A stretch of 64,000 nt of DNA from Candidatus Baldrarchaeota archaeon (GCA_019056805.1 DXJG01000004.1:186001-250000), one strand, 5' to 3'; shown: positions 54,017 through 63,246, numbered from the stretch's first letter. Translations and numbers: made by a program. Notes: generated by a model not told the origin, from the letters alone.

Positions 54017-54197
54017 ACTTGTTTTAACACAATTTATCTGAAATACGTATTTTAAACAAACTGTAAAACGAAAAGTAGTAGAGGCCCTCCCCAAATCTAT
54101 TACAATCTAACTAACCCTAAATTAAAATAAGACACGGCTTAAGTATCTAATAAATATCATCCCTTAAGCCTCAGATAAAACCAATTCATATTTTAGG

Positions 54198-54482
54198 TTA
54201 AGGAAGAATGTTTTGGCTTCTCTGTATCTGCTTTACTTTCACGATATCAACACTGAAGAGCTTCATAGGTAAACCTTTGATATCAAGTACGTCTTCGAGC
54301 TTAACTTGAGTACTAGCTTCATACTCAACCAGTACGGGGACATTATTAATAATACATGGGAAAGCATACCTTACCTTACCATTATCCTCCTTTATGGAAA
54401 AGACACATTTCTTACCATCCACATAGTTCCTTATAAGCTCCTTAAACTGTTCCAATTTTTCAACAGTCACTCTTAACACCAC
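54198..54482 (-). CDS. hypothetical protein, 94 aa, third gene of small operon
   Basis: The family is not known. It reads MVLRVTVEKLEQFKELIRNY, then a Lys- and Glu-rich middle (KCVFSIKEDNGKVRYAFPC) and a strand-rich end (LVEYEASTQVKLEDVLDIKG). Two Cys. It follows the 64-aa gene with a 3-base gap, so it is translated from the same message. GTG 54482 has GGGGGTG upstream. Confidence 0.62.
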   Translation of the reverse strand: MVLRVTVEKLEQFKELIRNYVDGKKCVFSIKEDNGKVRYAFPCIINNVPVLVEYEASTQVKLEDVLDIKGLPMKLFSVDIVKVKQIQRSQNILP

Positions 54483-54485
54483 ATT

Positions 54486-54680
54486 TCACCCCCGTAAAAC
54501 CTCTACACCAACACCATTCTTCCTCAATACCATTCTTCCATCCCTATCCCTAGCAACAACATAAACGTTATCAACATTCAAAACCACTTTCAACCTCTCC
54601 GTCAAAATCTCTACAAGCGCTGCAATCTCCCTGAGAAGCGGATCATCCGTCTCAGGAGTAATAAAAAATTTAGCAGCCAA
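54486..54680 (-). CDS. hypothetical protein, 64 aa, with PETDDP motif
   Basis: The chain reads AAKFFITPETDDPLLREIAA, then a helix (LVEILTERLKVVLNVDNVYV), then a basic-turn strand (VARDRDGRMVLRKNGVGVEV). The same PETDDPxL motif opens the divergent regulator at 55076, which is unexpected for unrelated proteins. SD GGGGGGAG overlaps the end of the 40-aa gene upstream, supporting TTG 54680. The middle gene of a three-gene operon. Confidence 0.65.
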   Translation of the reverse strand: MAAKFFITPETDDPLLREIAALVEILTERLKVVLNVDNVYVVARDRDGRMVLRKNGVGVEVLRG

Positions 54681-54696
54681 TAGATCTCCCCCCTCA

Positions 54697-54819
54697 TCAC
54701 CCTGTTGGCCACGGATCTTGTGGATCTGCTAAAACAACGGCTGATATAATACTTACTAGTAAGAATATTAACCATAGATTTGCAAGCAACCAAATCTTCA
54801 ACCTACCAAATTTAACCAT
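54697..54819 (-). CDS. small secreted or membrane peptide, 40 aa
   Basis: The product begins MVKFGRLKIW, continues with a hydrophobic segment LLANLWLIFLLVSIISAVVL, and ends ADPQDPWPTG. This is a signal peptide or single-helix anchor with a short, Pro-Trp-rich tail outside the cell. SD GGAGGTG lies nine bases before ATG 54819. TATA box TTTATATA (54871-54878 on the minus strand) is preceded by the CGGAAAATCCG operator. The first gene of the operon with the 64- and 94-aa genes. Confidence 0.65.
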   Translation of the reverse strand: MVKFGRLKIWLLANLWLIFLLVSIISAVVLADPQDPWPTG

Positions 54820-54877
54820 TACCTAAACACCTCCAACTTTATTTTGCTGAAATAGGTGGTCATGGGAGGGTATATAA

Positions 54878-54892
54878 ATCACGGAAAATCCG
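54878..54892. promoter_or_regulatory. operator at small-peptide promoter
   Basis: ATCACGGAAAAT (54878-54889) is the exact inverse of ATTTTCCGTGAT at 55011-55022. It overlaps the palindrome CGGAAAATCCG (54882-54892). Read on the minus strand it directly abuts the TATA box TTTATATA of the 40-aa gene. Confidence 0.55.
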
Positions 54893-55008
54893 GAAAAATA
54901 AAGGGACATAAATCCGAATTCGATAAATTTTACTGAAAAGTGTTTGAAAAATAGTAAAACGATGTATAGAGGGTTTATAGATCTTATGGATAAATTTTTA
55001 TAAGTTTT

Positions 55009-55033
55009 AAATTTTCCGTGATACGGGAAATTT
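55009..55033. promoter_or_regulatory. operator at Lrp-like regulator promoter
   Basis: A 25-nt palindrome centred on CCGT-GAT-ACGG at 55016-55026, with one mismatched pair out of twelve. It contains ATTTTCCGTGAT, the motif of the divergent operator. It abuts an AT-rich TATA candidate (TTTTAAAAAATATG, 55031-55044), so the regulator probably controls its own gene and the divergent operon. Confidence 0.55.
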
Positions 55034-55075
55034 TAAAAAATATGTGTTATACTTTAAATTTTGAAAGTGATAATA

Positions 55076-56479
55076 ATGGTAACAACAAATAGATACGATG
55101 ACCTCTTCCCCGAAACCGATGACCCGAAATTAAAAACTCTATTTGAAAAAATAAGGATCTATTTAGCACGCTGCGATGGTTTAATTAAAGATTCTAATCC
55201 AGGTATATTGGTTAAAAGAGACGATATGGGAACTTTTGATCCCTATCTTACTCCCAAAAGTAAAAAAGTATATGATACTATTATTTATAGGCTCAAAATG
55301 ATTAAGAAATATAGGATAAGCGATTTTGAACAAATACAGCGTCTACTTTCTCTAGATTTAGTTAGGGAAAAAAAGCTTAAGAGAAACGAGAGAAAGTTTT
55401 TGGAGGCTTTTATTGCATATCCTGATAAAAATTATACAGAAATTGCAAGGTTATTAGGCGTTACCCCGGCGGCAGTGTTATATAACTTAAAAAAATTCAA
55501 GGAAAAGCTTGGTTTGAGATTTGTTTCTCTCTTTGACTATACAAAATTTAAATTAAGAAAGTACGTGATATTTGTAAAATTTAAACATCCCTATGATAAG
55601 CGAACTGTTTTTAAGGTTTTTGAGAATCCTTCCCTTACAAGTTTCAATTTTGATACATTTTCCTCTGAGGGGAAACGATGGGGATGGTTGGGGTTTGTTG
55701 TACCTGATCAAAGAAGGGTACTAAAGGATTTTAGGGATTCCATTGCTGAGCTTGAAGGTGTATTGTTTGATGAAGTTAAGGTTTATGAAGAAAAGGGTAT
55801 AAGTCATGGTTGGAATTTGGATCGTTTTGATAATAGACGTTGGTTTTTTCAAGAGGATATGTGGATATATGGGCTCCTGAATTTCGTCGAAAAATATGAG
55901 GATATATTACCGCAACCTGATATTTTTTGTTTTTCTTATGAAACAATACCTTTTGATAATATAGACTTTCTCATATTTCTTTTTAAAAGAGTAGACTACA
56001 AAATTTCTTATCAGAGGATTAGAAGTTTACTTCAAGAGCAGGGATACGATTTATCTATTACTCAGATTGGAGAGAAAGTTAAGAAATTGAAGTTTTTCAA
56101 CGTTTGGAAACCATATGTACATTTAGCAGGTCTCGGCTTATCTGAGTTTCTTACAGTTAATGTTGAGTGCGACGACAGTATGAAAGAGATTTTATTGAAG
56201 GCCTTAACCGAGTTTCCAAGATATTTTGTGTCTATACACGACAAAGGGCTTTTGTTTATGTTGTTTCTTCCTCATGGTTATGGTGAGAGGTTTGCTTATC
56301 TTTTTGATGATTTTAGAGAGCATGTTGATGATATGTTGATTATTCGAAGGTTTACTAATATTGGTTCTTGGCTTCCTATTAATATGCATAGAATGTGGAA
56401 TGCTAAAAGAAGGTTTTGGGAAGTAAAGAGAAATTATTTTAATTTCTATGATAAATTAAAAACATTTCTCCCGATTTAA
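55076..56479 (+). CDS. tandem Lrp/AsnC-like transcriptional regulator with PETDDP N-terminus
   Basis: About 467 residues. The N-terminus DDLFPETDDPKLKTLFEKIR shares PETDDP with the divergent 64-aa protein. An HTH (NYTEIARLLGVTPAAVLYNL) is followed by a strand-rich ligand-like domain (KYVIFVKFKHPYDKRTVFKV, LKDFRDSIAELEGVLFDEVK). A second HTH (YQRIRSLLQEQGYDLSITQIG) and a second such domain (SEFLTVNVECDDSMKEILLK, FAYLFDDFREHVDDMLIIRR) follow. This reads as a duplicated HTH-RAM unit. ATG 55076 follows AGTGAT; TTG 55061 is the outer start. It is convergent with the aminotransferase gene. Confidence 0.72.
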   Translation: MVTTNRYDDLFPETDDPKLKTLFEKIRIYLARCDGLIKDSNPGILVKRDDMGTFDPYLTPKSKKVYDTIIYRLKMIKKYRISDFEQIQRLLSLDLVREKKLKRNERKFLEAFIAYPDKNYTEIARLLGVTPAAVLYNLKKFKEKLGLRFVSLFDYTKFKLRKYVIFVKFKHPYDKRTVFKVFENPSLTSFNFDTFSSEGKRWGWLGFVVPDQRRVLKDFRDSIAELEGVLFDEVKVYEEKGISHGWNLDRFDNRRWFFQEDMWIYGLLNFVEKYEDILPQPDIFCFSYETIPFDNIDFLIFLFKRVDYKISYQRIRSLLQEQGYDLSITQIGEKVKKLKFFNVWKPYVHLAGLGLSEFLTVNVECDDSMKEILLKALTEFPRYFVSIHDKGLLFMLFLPHGYGERFAYLFDDFREHVDDMLIIRRFTNIGSWLPINMHRMWNAKRRFWEVKRNYFNFYDKLKTFLPI

Positions 56480-56486
56480 ATGTGAT

Positions 56487-57641
56487 TTAAACTAGTTTTT
56501 CTATGCTTTCTTTAATTCTTTCTAGGGCTGTTTCTAATTTGTTTTTAGGTACTGTGAAGGAGATTCTTATGTGGTGTTTTCCTCTTGGTCCGAAGAAGGG
56601 GTATCCTGGTGAAACTAGGACTCTGGCATCTTTAACTAAATGTTCTACTAATTTTTTGGATAGCATTCCGGTTTTTTCTGTGTTTGGGAAAACGTAAAAG
56701 GCTCCTTTTGGCTCTGCAGTTTTTATTCCTGGGATTTCTTTAAGTTTCTTTAAAACTAGTTTTCTTCTCTCTCCATATTCTTTGACTAGTTCTTCCACGT
56801 AGTCTTGGGGTCCTTTTAAAGCTGCTAGAGCTGCATATTGCACTATTGAGGTAACGGATAAATTTGCTGCGCACGTGACTTTTGACATTTGTTCTATGAT
56901 TTGCTGGGGTGCTACGGCGTAGCCTATTCTTAGACCTGTCATGCAATATGTTTTTGAAAAACTGTTGATTATGATGGTTCTTTCCTCCATTCCTGGTATT
57001 TCAGCTATACTTGTAAATTTTCCTTCATAAACAAATTTTTCATATACTTCATCGGATAAAACGTAGAAGTTATTGTCTATAGCTATTTCTGCTATACCTT
57101 TCAAAGTTTTATAGTCTAGTACTGCTCCGGTTGGATTATTAGGTGATATAAGAATTAGAAGCCTTGTTTTCTTAGTAACTTTTTCATTAAGTGCATCTAA
57201 ATCAAGGTCGTAACCTTTTTCTTCTATTTGAGGTACTTCTACGGTTTTTCCACCTGCAAGTGTTATGGATCTTATATGGCCTGGGTACCATGGATCTTGA
57301 ATAAGTACTTCTTCACCTGGATTTACTAAACTCATTATTGCTGCGAAAACAGCTCCTGTACTACCAGCAGTAATTAGTACTTGTTCTTTTTTTATTTCAG
57401 TTCCTATTTTTTGGCTTTCTTTCTCAGCTATTGCTTCTCTAAGTTCTGGTATACCTTCATCGGGCGTATATCTTGTATAGCTTTTTTCCATAGCTTCTTT
57501 TGCAGCATCTAAAATGTGCTTTGGTGTAGCAAAGTCTGGTTCTCCAACATTAAGATATATAACATCTTCAAAATCTTTAGCAAGCTTTGCAAGATCGATT
57601 AACGAATATTTCTCACATTTTAAAACCCTTTCAGCAAACAC
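56487..57641 (-). CDS. class I/II PLP aminotransferase
   Basis: An aspartate aminotransferase-like fold I enzyme. VIYLNVGEPDFATPKHI, ITAGSTGAVFAAIMSLVNPG, LLILISPNNPTGAVLDYK and the PLP lysine in IINSFSKTYCMTGLRIGY are all present; the C-terminal Arg site is HHIRISFTVPK. It transfers amino groups between amino and keto acids; specificity cannot be read. GGGAGG suits GTG 57641 more than ATG 57665. About 384 residues. Confidence 0.93.
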   Translation of the reverse strand: MFAERVLKCEKYSLIDLAKLAKDFEDVIYLNVGEPDFATPKHILDAAKEAMEKSYTRYTPDEGIPELREAIAEKESQKIGTEIKKEQVLITAGSTGAVFAAIMSLVNPGEEVLIQDPWYPGHIRSITLAGGKTVEVPQIEEKGYDLDLDALNEKVTKKTRLLILISPNNPTGAVLDYKTLKGIAEIAIDNNFYVLSDEVYEKFVYEGKFTSIAEIPGMEERTIIINSFSKTYCMTGLRIGYAVAPQQIIEQMSKVTCAANLSVTSIVQYAALAALKGPQDYVEELVKEYGERRKLVLKKLKEIPGIKTAEPKGAFYVFPNTEKTGMLSKKLVEHLVKDARVLVSPGYPFFGPRGKHHIRISFTVPKNKLETALERIKESIEKLV

Positions 57642-57913
57642 ATAAAATCCTCCCAAATTATTCATGCCTGATAGGGATAAAGGTAAATTATAAGTTAAAT
57701 ATGTTTGATATCTTCATTAATAAGTTATTAGAGAATTTAAAATATACACTTGAAATCATAAATATATGCTCCGTTGACTTGCCCAAAATATACTAAAGAG
57801 AGACTAGTTTCTTACCTTAGAGGATATAGAGATGTATTGGAAAATATCGTGATGTTTTAGAAATGTGAAAAATAGTTTGTGTATAGGTTTGTATCCCTAG
57901 GCCCTTGGTTCAT

Positions 57914-59125
57914 TTATATGTTTTCAAGACTGTCAACTTTTTCGGGAGATTTAGCTAAAGATACATGCTCACCAATTACAAGTTCTTCTGTGTATTTTAT
58001 TTCTCCATAGATTCTACATTCATCATTAATGTATATTCTCTTACCATGTAGGTTCCTAGCTGAAGATCCTCGTTTCATACGTATTTCTTCAGCATATACA
58101 TCTTCAACACTTGCTCTTCTACCTATGATGGCTATCTTGGCATATATAGGTCCTATGACCTCCCCCCTTTTACCTATTTCAAATCTTTCAGCTCTTATTC
58201 CCTTAAGAGTTCTAACACTTCCTCCTATTGAAACATTTTTGCCTTTAACCTCCTCTGCCTTTAAAGTTCCTCCAACCTTTATATATGAGGCTTCTAAAGT
58301 ATTTCCAATTTCAGCTGTTCCTCCAACAGAGAATTCATCTTCTAGTTTGATAGATTGTTTAGCGTTTAATGTTCCACCTACTATTATGCTTTCTCCTTCA
58401 GCTTTACCTCTTATTTTAACGGTTCCTCCAACCTTTATTTTCTCAAATTTTATATCCTCATCGATTTCAAGCGTCCCCCCAACTTTTATTGTACCTCCTT
58501 CTCCTGTTGTGATTTTTACGCTGCCACCAACTTTTATTTCTCCAAATTTAAGGAAATCTTCCGCTTCCAAGGTTCCTCCAACCTTTATTGACCCATTAAC
58601 CTCTCCGCTGCTTAACTCTACGCTTCCTCCAACATTAATATTCTCAACTGAAACCTTTCCTTTAATTTCAAGAGAACCTCCAACCTTTATTTTCTCAGCT
58701 TTTACATCACTTTCGGCTTCAAATGAACCTCCAGCAATTATTCTATTTGCAACAATTTCTTTTGTTGTCTCTAAGCTTCCTCCAACCTTTATTTCCTCTG
58801 CTTTTGTAGTACCTCTAACCCTAAGAGAGTTATCTACTTCTATATTGGTAGCTTGTAAATTTCCGTGTACGTAGAGGCTTCCGTCCTCAATACTTATACT
58901 ATTTTCCACAGTAAGGTTCCCTCTAACTTCTACATTATCTTCTTCACCTTCAAGACTCCTTGCTTCTACATCAGCTTCAAATAGAACTCTTCCACGGCAA
59001 ATTATTATGCCTTCAACAATAATTTTCGGTGGGGTTCCTTCTCCTTGAATGATACTGTTTCTTCCGATTTCCAAATTTTCTTTAACAATTCCAATAGTTT
59101 CTTTGCTATGTGGGGGTATTTTCAT
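57914..59125 (-). CDS. bactofilin-like polymer-forming beta-helix protein
   Basis: More than a dozen repeats of about 18-22 residues with the core IKVGGSLEI/IKVGGTLEA (for example KIKVGGSLEIKGK, GTIKVGGTLEIDED, SIIVGGTLNAKQS) build a right-handed beta-helix. The ends are different: a short N-terminus (KIPPHSKETIGIVKEN) and a C-terminal cap (MKRGSSARNLHGKRI, CRIYGEIKYTEELVIGEHV). Bactofilin and polymer-forming cytoskeletal proteins have this design. No signal peptide, so it is cytoplasmic and likely filamentous. SD GAGGTG gives ATG 59125. The small winged-helix gene 86 bases upstream may belong to the same operon. Confidence 0.8.
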   Translation of the reverse strand: MKIPPHSKETIGIVKENLEIGRNSIIQGEGTPPKIIVEGIIICRGRVLFEADVEARSLEGEEDNVEVRGNLTVENSISIEDGSLYVHGNLQATNIEVDNSLRVRGTTKAEEIKVGGSLETTKEIVANRIIAGGSFEAESDVKAEKIKVGGSLEIKGKVSVENINVGGSVELSSGEVNGSIKVGGTLEAEDFLKFGEIKVGGSVKITTGEGGTIKVGGTLEIDEDIKFEKIKVGGTVKIRGKAEGESIIVGGTLNAKQSIKLEDEFSVGGTAEIGNTLEASYIKVGGTLKAEEVKGKNVSIGGSVRTLKGIRAERFEIGKRGEVIGPIYAKIAIIGRRASVEDVYAEEIRMKRGSSARNLHGKRIYINDECRIYGEIKYTEELVIGEHVSLAKSPEKVDSLENI

Positions 59126-59211
59126 TTTATCACCTCTAAAACAATTAGGATGGTGCTGTTTAAAAAAATAAGGCACGAAAAGTACTCACATTTTGTGATT
59201 ACTAAATGTTA

Positions 59212-59487
59212 TTATTCTTCGAGAATTATCATGAATTCTCTCATCTTCCAATACGCGTCAAGAAATTCTAAGCCTCTACTAGTAATTCTATATCTTTTTT
59301 TATCGTCAATTAATTCCTCGTAGAGTAATCCTGCTGAAACGAGTTTCTCAATAACCTTTTTAGCTCTATCTACCGGTAGTCTAGCTCCATAAGAAGCTCT
59401 AGTAAGAGAACATGGCTCAAGTCTTCGAATAACCTCAAGAATTTCAGCATATATATCATACTTGGTTCTCCTTCCTGAACGCTTCAA
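59212..59487 (-). CDS. archaeal winged-helix DNA-binding protein (Sso10a/F-112-like)
   Basis: 91 residues. The fold reads KYDIYAEILEVIRRLEPCSL, then RASYGARLPVDRAKKVIEKL as helices 2-3, then LVSAGLLYEELIDDKKRYRI as the wing, TSRGLEFLDAYWKMREFMII as the last helix. This is the typical single-domain archaeal winged helix. It may control itself or the bactofilin-like gene downstream. GGGAGG lies before TTG 59487. Confidence 0.82.
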   Translation of the reverse strand: MKRSGRRTKYDIYAEILEVIRRLEPCSLTRASYGARLPVDRAKKVIEKLVSAGLLYEELIDDKKRYRITSRGLEFLDAYWKMREFMIILEE

Positions 59488-59771
59488 CGTATCCTCCCCG
59501 TAAATTCAAAACCACACTATGTACCAATTATTCTCCAAACTTAAATTATTTTACCTCCTGCAAAAATGAGCGGGTATAAACCTAGAGAACTTCGGGAATT
59601 TGTTTATGTAAGCTCGAAGAACATGGTCATAACGTTATATCAAAATTTGAGATATTTTTCAATCCTATCAAAGTACATCAGATACTTTTCTACGAATAAA
59701 AAAGGGGTTAATAGATCTAATTATGTTAATCTGGATATTCTAATAAAGAATAGTCTATTCGATTATTGTTG
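59488..59771. other. intergenic region, no confident gene
   Basis: Just under 300 bases between the winged-helix and formamidase genes. A GGAGGT near 59550 on the minus strand leads only to a ten-codon frame. The promoter of the winged-helix gene must lie here. A plus-strand frame through it is not protein-like. Confidence 0.35.
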
Positions 59772-60707
59772 TTATTGTAAATATTGTTTGGGGATCTTCG
59801 CAGTTACGGTGTACAATGAATTTACCATTTGAGTGACATTGAGTTTAGCTGCTAAGCTGAGAAGCATATAAGCGTCAACTTTTTCAAAATTGTAATCCGA
59901 TTCCATCCACTTAATTAACTCCATAAAAGCTAGTTTTGCAGCTTCTTCAAGAGGTTTATCACTGCAAATAGTCATAATTTCCTCTGGAGACTCTACCCTA
60001 GGCCAGTCAACTCTCTTACCCTTAATTAAATCAAATCTCAACTTAATGTTAGCGGAAACCTCTAGAGCTGTTCCACAAATCTTTCCATCTCCCTGTACAG
60101 CATGAACATTACCTAAACTAAATAACGCACCTTCCTTAAAAACAGGTAAATAAAGCTTATTTCCAGGACAGATGTCCGGACAGTCCATACTGCCTCCGTG
60201 ACGCCCAGGTGTTATCGTAGAAATAGTTTCAATTTCAGGAGACACGCCAATAGTTCCAATGAATGGTTTTACAGGTATCTCCACCTCACTTCCTTTATTT
60301 GTTTTGTAGATTACTTTTCCTTTCCTAATTTTCGGAAATTTTGTTACAATTTCCGGTATTTCTATTAAGCCTTTAAGCGCTCCAAAATCTGGTGAGATGG
60401 TTGTTACACCTATTTCTGGGGTCCTTATATCTAGTATATCTACGATAAGTGTGTCCCCAAGTTTCGCTTCTTCAATATAAACCGGCCCAGTTACAGGATT
60501 AATAAAACGTAACAATCCCTTTTCAACTGTTTCCTTTAGTTCTTTACCTATTTTCACAACGTCTCCAAAGCGATCATGAGTTTCAATTTCAACGGTTTCT
60601 TTAGGCTTAACCCATATCATAGGTTCGTTTAAAGGTCCAAAAGTACAATTACTTATATGCGACAATCTGTCATAGGATTTCTTATCTATTTTTCTAACAA
60701 TTTCCAA
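59772..60707 (-). CDS. fmdA: acetamidase/formamidase family amidase
   Basis: The FmdA/AmdA family hydrolyses formamide or acetamide to ammonia and acid. Conserved blocks are NPVTGPVYIEEAKLGDTLIV, the glycine-rich PGRHGGSMDCPDICPGNKLY, LGNVHAVQGDGKICGTALEV with the catalytic Cys, and YMLLSLAAKLNVTQMVN. About 311 residues, in range for the archaeal and bacterial short form. TTG 60707 is the start. No transporter is adjacent. Confidence 0.92.
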   Translation of the reverse strand: MEIVRKIDKKSYDRLSHISNCTFGPLNEPMIWVKPKETVEIETHDRFGDVVKIGKELKETVEKGLLRFINPVTGPVYIEEAKLGDTLIVDILDIRTPEIGVTTISPDFGALKGLIEIPEIVTKFPKIRKGKVIYKTNKGSEVEIPVKPFIGTIGVSPEIETISTITPGRHGGSMDCPDICPGNKLYLPVFKEGALFSLGNVHAVQGDGKICGTALEVSANIKLRFDLIKGKRVDWPRVESPEEIMTICSDKPLEEAAKLAFMELIKWMESDYNFEKVDAYMLLSLAAKLNVTQMVNSLYTVTAKIPKQYLQ

Positions 60708-60908
60708 TAATTCAACTCCACTTCACACTTAACCTTGGTTAAACAGTTTATAAAAACTATGGAAAAATTATTTTCAAAATGAAATAAAATAATTTAGCTA
60801 GTTTAAGAAAAACAAGAAACAGTAGTTCTGTTAGTGTATTAAAAAGAAAACTCTACAGTCCGTTTATATTTTTAATTTTAACAACATGTATCGTAGAGAT
60901 ACTTCTTT

Positions 60909-62054
60909 CTAAAGTCCTTTAATGATCTTCCTTAGGTTATCTACGAGGTGAAGGATATCTGCTTCAGTATTGTATATGTGGGGCGATATTCTGATCATAT
61001 TTTGTCTTATGCTCAACTCTACAGGTCTTTTCAACTTATGCAACTTTTCGACAACTTTTCTAACGTCTCTACCGTTAATTTTGAATGTTATTATTGAACC
61101 TCTATTTTCAGGCGTTATAACATTAATGTCTTCCGTTGAATTTATTTCCTCGGCCAGTATTTCGGTTAACTTCATATTATGATTATAGATTTTTTCTATC
61201 CCAATTTTCGTTAGATATTTTATTGATTCTGCAAGCCCTACCTTTACACCATATGCACTAGTACTATATTCAAATTTTCTAGCTGTGGATGCAAATTTTA
61301 ATTTCCGCGGGTTAAAATTCCACATGTCTTCTGTAGATCGCCAACCCACAAATGCAGGTTCCAATCTATCACATAATTTCTTTGATATGTACGCTATTGC
61401 AGCGCCAAAAGGAGCTAACAACCATTTATAGCTACCAGTAATATAAACATCAACGTTCAATTCTCTTACATTTATTGGCAAGTATCCAGCTGCCTGTATC
61501 CCGTCTATAACTACTATGGCACCAACTTCATGAGCGTGCTTAGCAATTTTCTTAATATCATGTTTTTGACCAGTAAGATACTCTACATGACTTAAAGCGA
61601 CAACCCTCGTATCTTCATCAATTTCATCCAACAAATCATCAATTGAAATACACCAATTTTTAGCATTAACAAGCTTCACCTTGATGCTTTCTTTGCGAGC
61701 AATTCTTAGCCACGGATAGGTAACACTTGGAAATTCTACATCAGTTGATACAACCTTACCATCTTTCAACTCTAAACTCCACGCAATAGAATTCAACGCT
61801 TCAGAAACACTATTAAAAATAGCAATATCCTCCGCATTACAACCTAAAAGTTTAGCTCCCTCTTTCCTAAGATTATCATAAACTAAACTTTCCTTCTCTT
61901 CATCTAAAGCTAAAGTACCGCACCTAGCCAATTCAATGAAAAATTCCTGTGTCGCTTCGATAACAGTATTAGGAACTAGCCCAATACTAGCAGTATTCAA
62001 ATAATCAACCTTATCTATAACTGAGAAATCATTTGAAACATCTTTAATATTCAT
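60909..62054 (-). CDS. class V aminotransferase-fold protein (cysteine desulfurase/isopenicillin epimerase-like)
   Basis: A PLP enzyme of fold I, class V. VDYLNTASIGLVPNTVIEA at the start, NSVSEALNSIAWSLEL, VIDGIQAAGYLPINVRE and the PLP lysine in YITGSYKWLLAPFGAAIAY are all family-like. No Cys is seen in the active loop where desulfurases carry it (VELSIRQNMIRISPHIYN), so it is not a standard desulfurase. Epimerase, lyase or selenocysteine lyase-like activity is possible. GAGGCG precedes ATG 62054. Confidence 0.87.
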   Translation of the reverse strand: MNIKDVSNDFSVIDKVDYLNTASIGLVPNTVIEATQEFFIELARCGTLALDEEKESLVYDNLRKEGAKLLGCNAEDIAIFNSVSEALNSIAWSLELKDGKVVSTDVEFPSVTYPWLRIARKESIKVKLVNAKNWCISIDDLLDEIDEDTRVVALSHVEYLTGQKHDIKKIAKHAHEVGAIVVIDGIQAAGYLPINVRELNVDVYITGSYKWLLAPFGAAIAYISKKLCDRLEPAFVGWRSTEDMWNFNPRKLKFASTARKFEYSTSAYGVKVGLAESIKYLTKIGIEKIYNHNMKLTEILAEEINSTEDINVITPENRGSIITFKINGRDVRKVVEKLHKLKRPVELSIRQNMIRISPHIYNTEADILHLVDNLRKIIKGL

Positions 62055-62160
62055 GTTGTTCGCCTCAGGAACTTAATCTAGTTTCACTTTAACTTATTTA
62101 ATAATTTAACCTAAATAACTTAATTAGAAGTTGTAGCAATAATTAGATGTAGGGGAAAGG

Positions 62161-63129
62161 TTGAGAAAGTTGAGGGAAAAGGTGGCGTTGATCTGTGGTT
62201 TGCTGCTAGTATCCTTGTTTCCAGTGGTCTCACCTAGTTTGGTTGAGTGGAAAACTAGGGTTATAGTGTATTTTGATAATGATTTAGCTGGGGAAGGTTA
62301 TTATAATTACACTTTAGAAAATGTTTTTAACTTTACAGATGCTGCTGGGAACATTTTCACTGTTTCAAATATTTCATTCAGTTTTATTTATAATTTTACT
62401 AGCGGAGTTAACTATGCTCAAGGTTTTCTATATAGAGTGGTTGGCTATGGATATGAAATTTATCGAAAGTATCATATTTGGGGAGGAACCAGCGACTATC
62501 AGATTAACGGGGTTCTAGAAAGAATTTATCGATTTAATGAATCAATAGAAGAATATTGGCACGGAACAATTAAATTTAAAGATGAAGAAGTAACAAAATA
62601 CGCTTATACGCGTAGAAATTACACTATAAGAGTTTTGAGTAAAACAGAAGTATACCTAAAAGATATTGATGAAGTAGTGGAGGCATTTCCAATCTTAGAA
62701 ACTATCAGCTCAACAGGATACTTCCTAACAAAAATAAATTATACTAACGGTGTTCAAATGGTTGAAGAAATATTTCCAAATCAGACAAGGGTAAAAAAGC
62801 TTTACAACAATAGTATATTAGTTAATGAAACAAGGTCCACATATCGTTACTATATCTATGAAAGCTACATTCACTACTATTACGATACCAAAGACATCGT
62901 TGTTAAAATAGTTCATGAAACCATCTTATCCGTCGTACCTGAAAATAAAATTTTAAAAAGTCAAATCGTCCGCCGAACAAAAGAAATTGAAGCAATAACC
63001 ACACCAATTACCACACTAATCGAAAAAATAACAAAAAACTTAAAGACAATAATCATAACCGCAATTATAGCAATATTAACACTTTTCTTGACATATTATC
63101 GAAGAAAAAGACGCAAACATTCCATCTAA
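62161..63129 (+). CDS. secreted, membrane-anchored protein of unknown function
   Basis: A signal peptide (VALICGLLLVSLFPVVSPS) is followed by about 260 residues of strand-rich, Tyr- and Asn-rich sequence with many N-X-S/T sites (NYTLENVFNFTD, NFTSGVN, NQTRVKKLYNN), then a C-terminal TM helix (TIIITAIIAILTLFLTYY) and basic tail. It faces outside, perhaps glycosylated. The family is not recognised. TTG 62161 or TTG 62170 starts the chain. Confidence 0.7.
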   Translation: MRKLREKVALICGLLLVSLFPVVSPSLVEWKTRVIVYFDNDLAGEGYYNYTLENVFNFTDAAGNIFTVSNISFSFIYNFTSGVNYAQGFLYRVVGYGYEIYRKYHIWGGTSDYQINGVLERIYRFNESIEEYWHGTIKFKDEEVTKYAYTRRNYTIRVLSKTEVYLKDIDEVVEAFPILETISSTGYFLTKINYTNGVQMVEEIFPNQTRVKKLYNNSILVNETRSTYRYYIYESYIHYYYDTKDIVVKIVHETILSVVPENKILKSQIVRRTKEIEAITTPITTLIEKITKNLKTIIITAIIAILTLFLTYYRRKRRKHSI

Positions 63130-63246
63130 ACTAAACTTGTCCTAGTTCCTTTTTATCATGCACTCTTATTATCTTTGTAACAAGAAAAACATAAAATGAA
63201 CTTATGATTTATTATTGGGTTATGGGTATTGTTCTATGGTGATAGA

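Noticed and set aside
54611..54793. 60-codon minus-strand frame overlapping the small operon
   Set aside because: It is out of frame with both the 40-aa and 64-aa genes, which have SD motifs and fit together without overlap.
58029..58874. Plus-strand frame of 281 codons rich in Pro-Pro-Thr
   Set aside because: It is the mirror of the IKVGG repeats in the bactofilin-like gene; the periodic codons keep the opposite frame open.
59566..59832. 88-codon plus-strand frame before the formamidase end
   Set aside because: No SD, odd composition, overlaps the formamidase 3' end.
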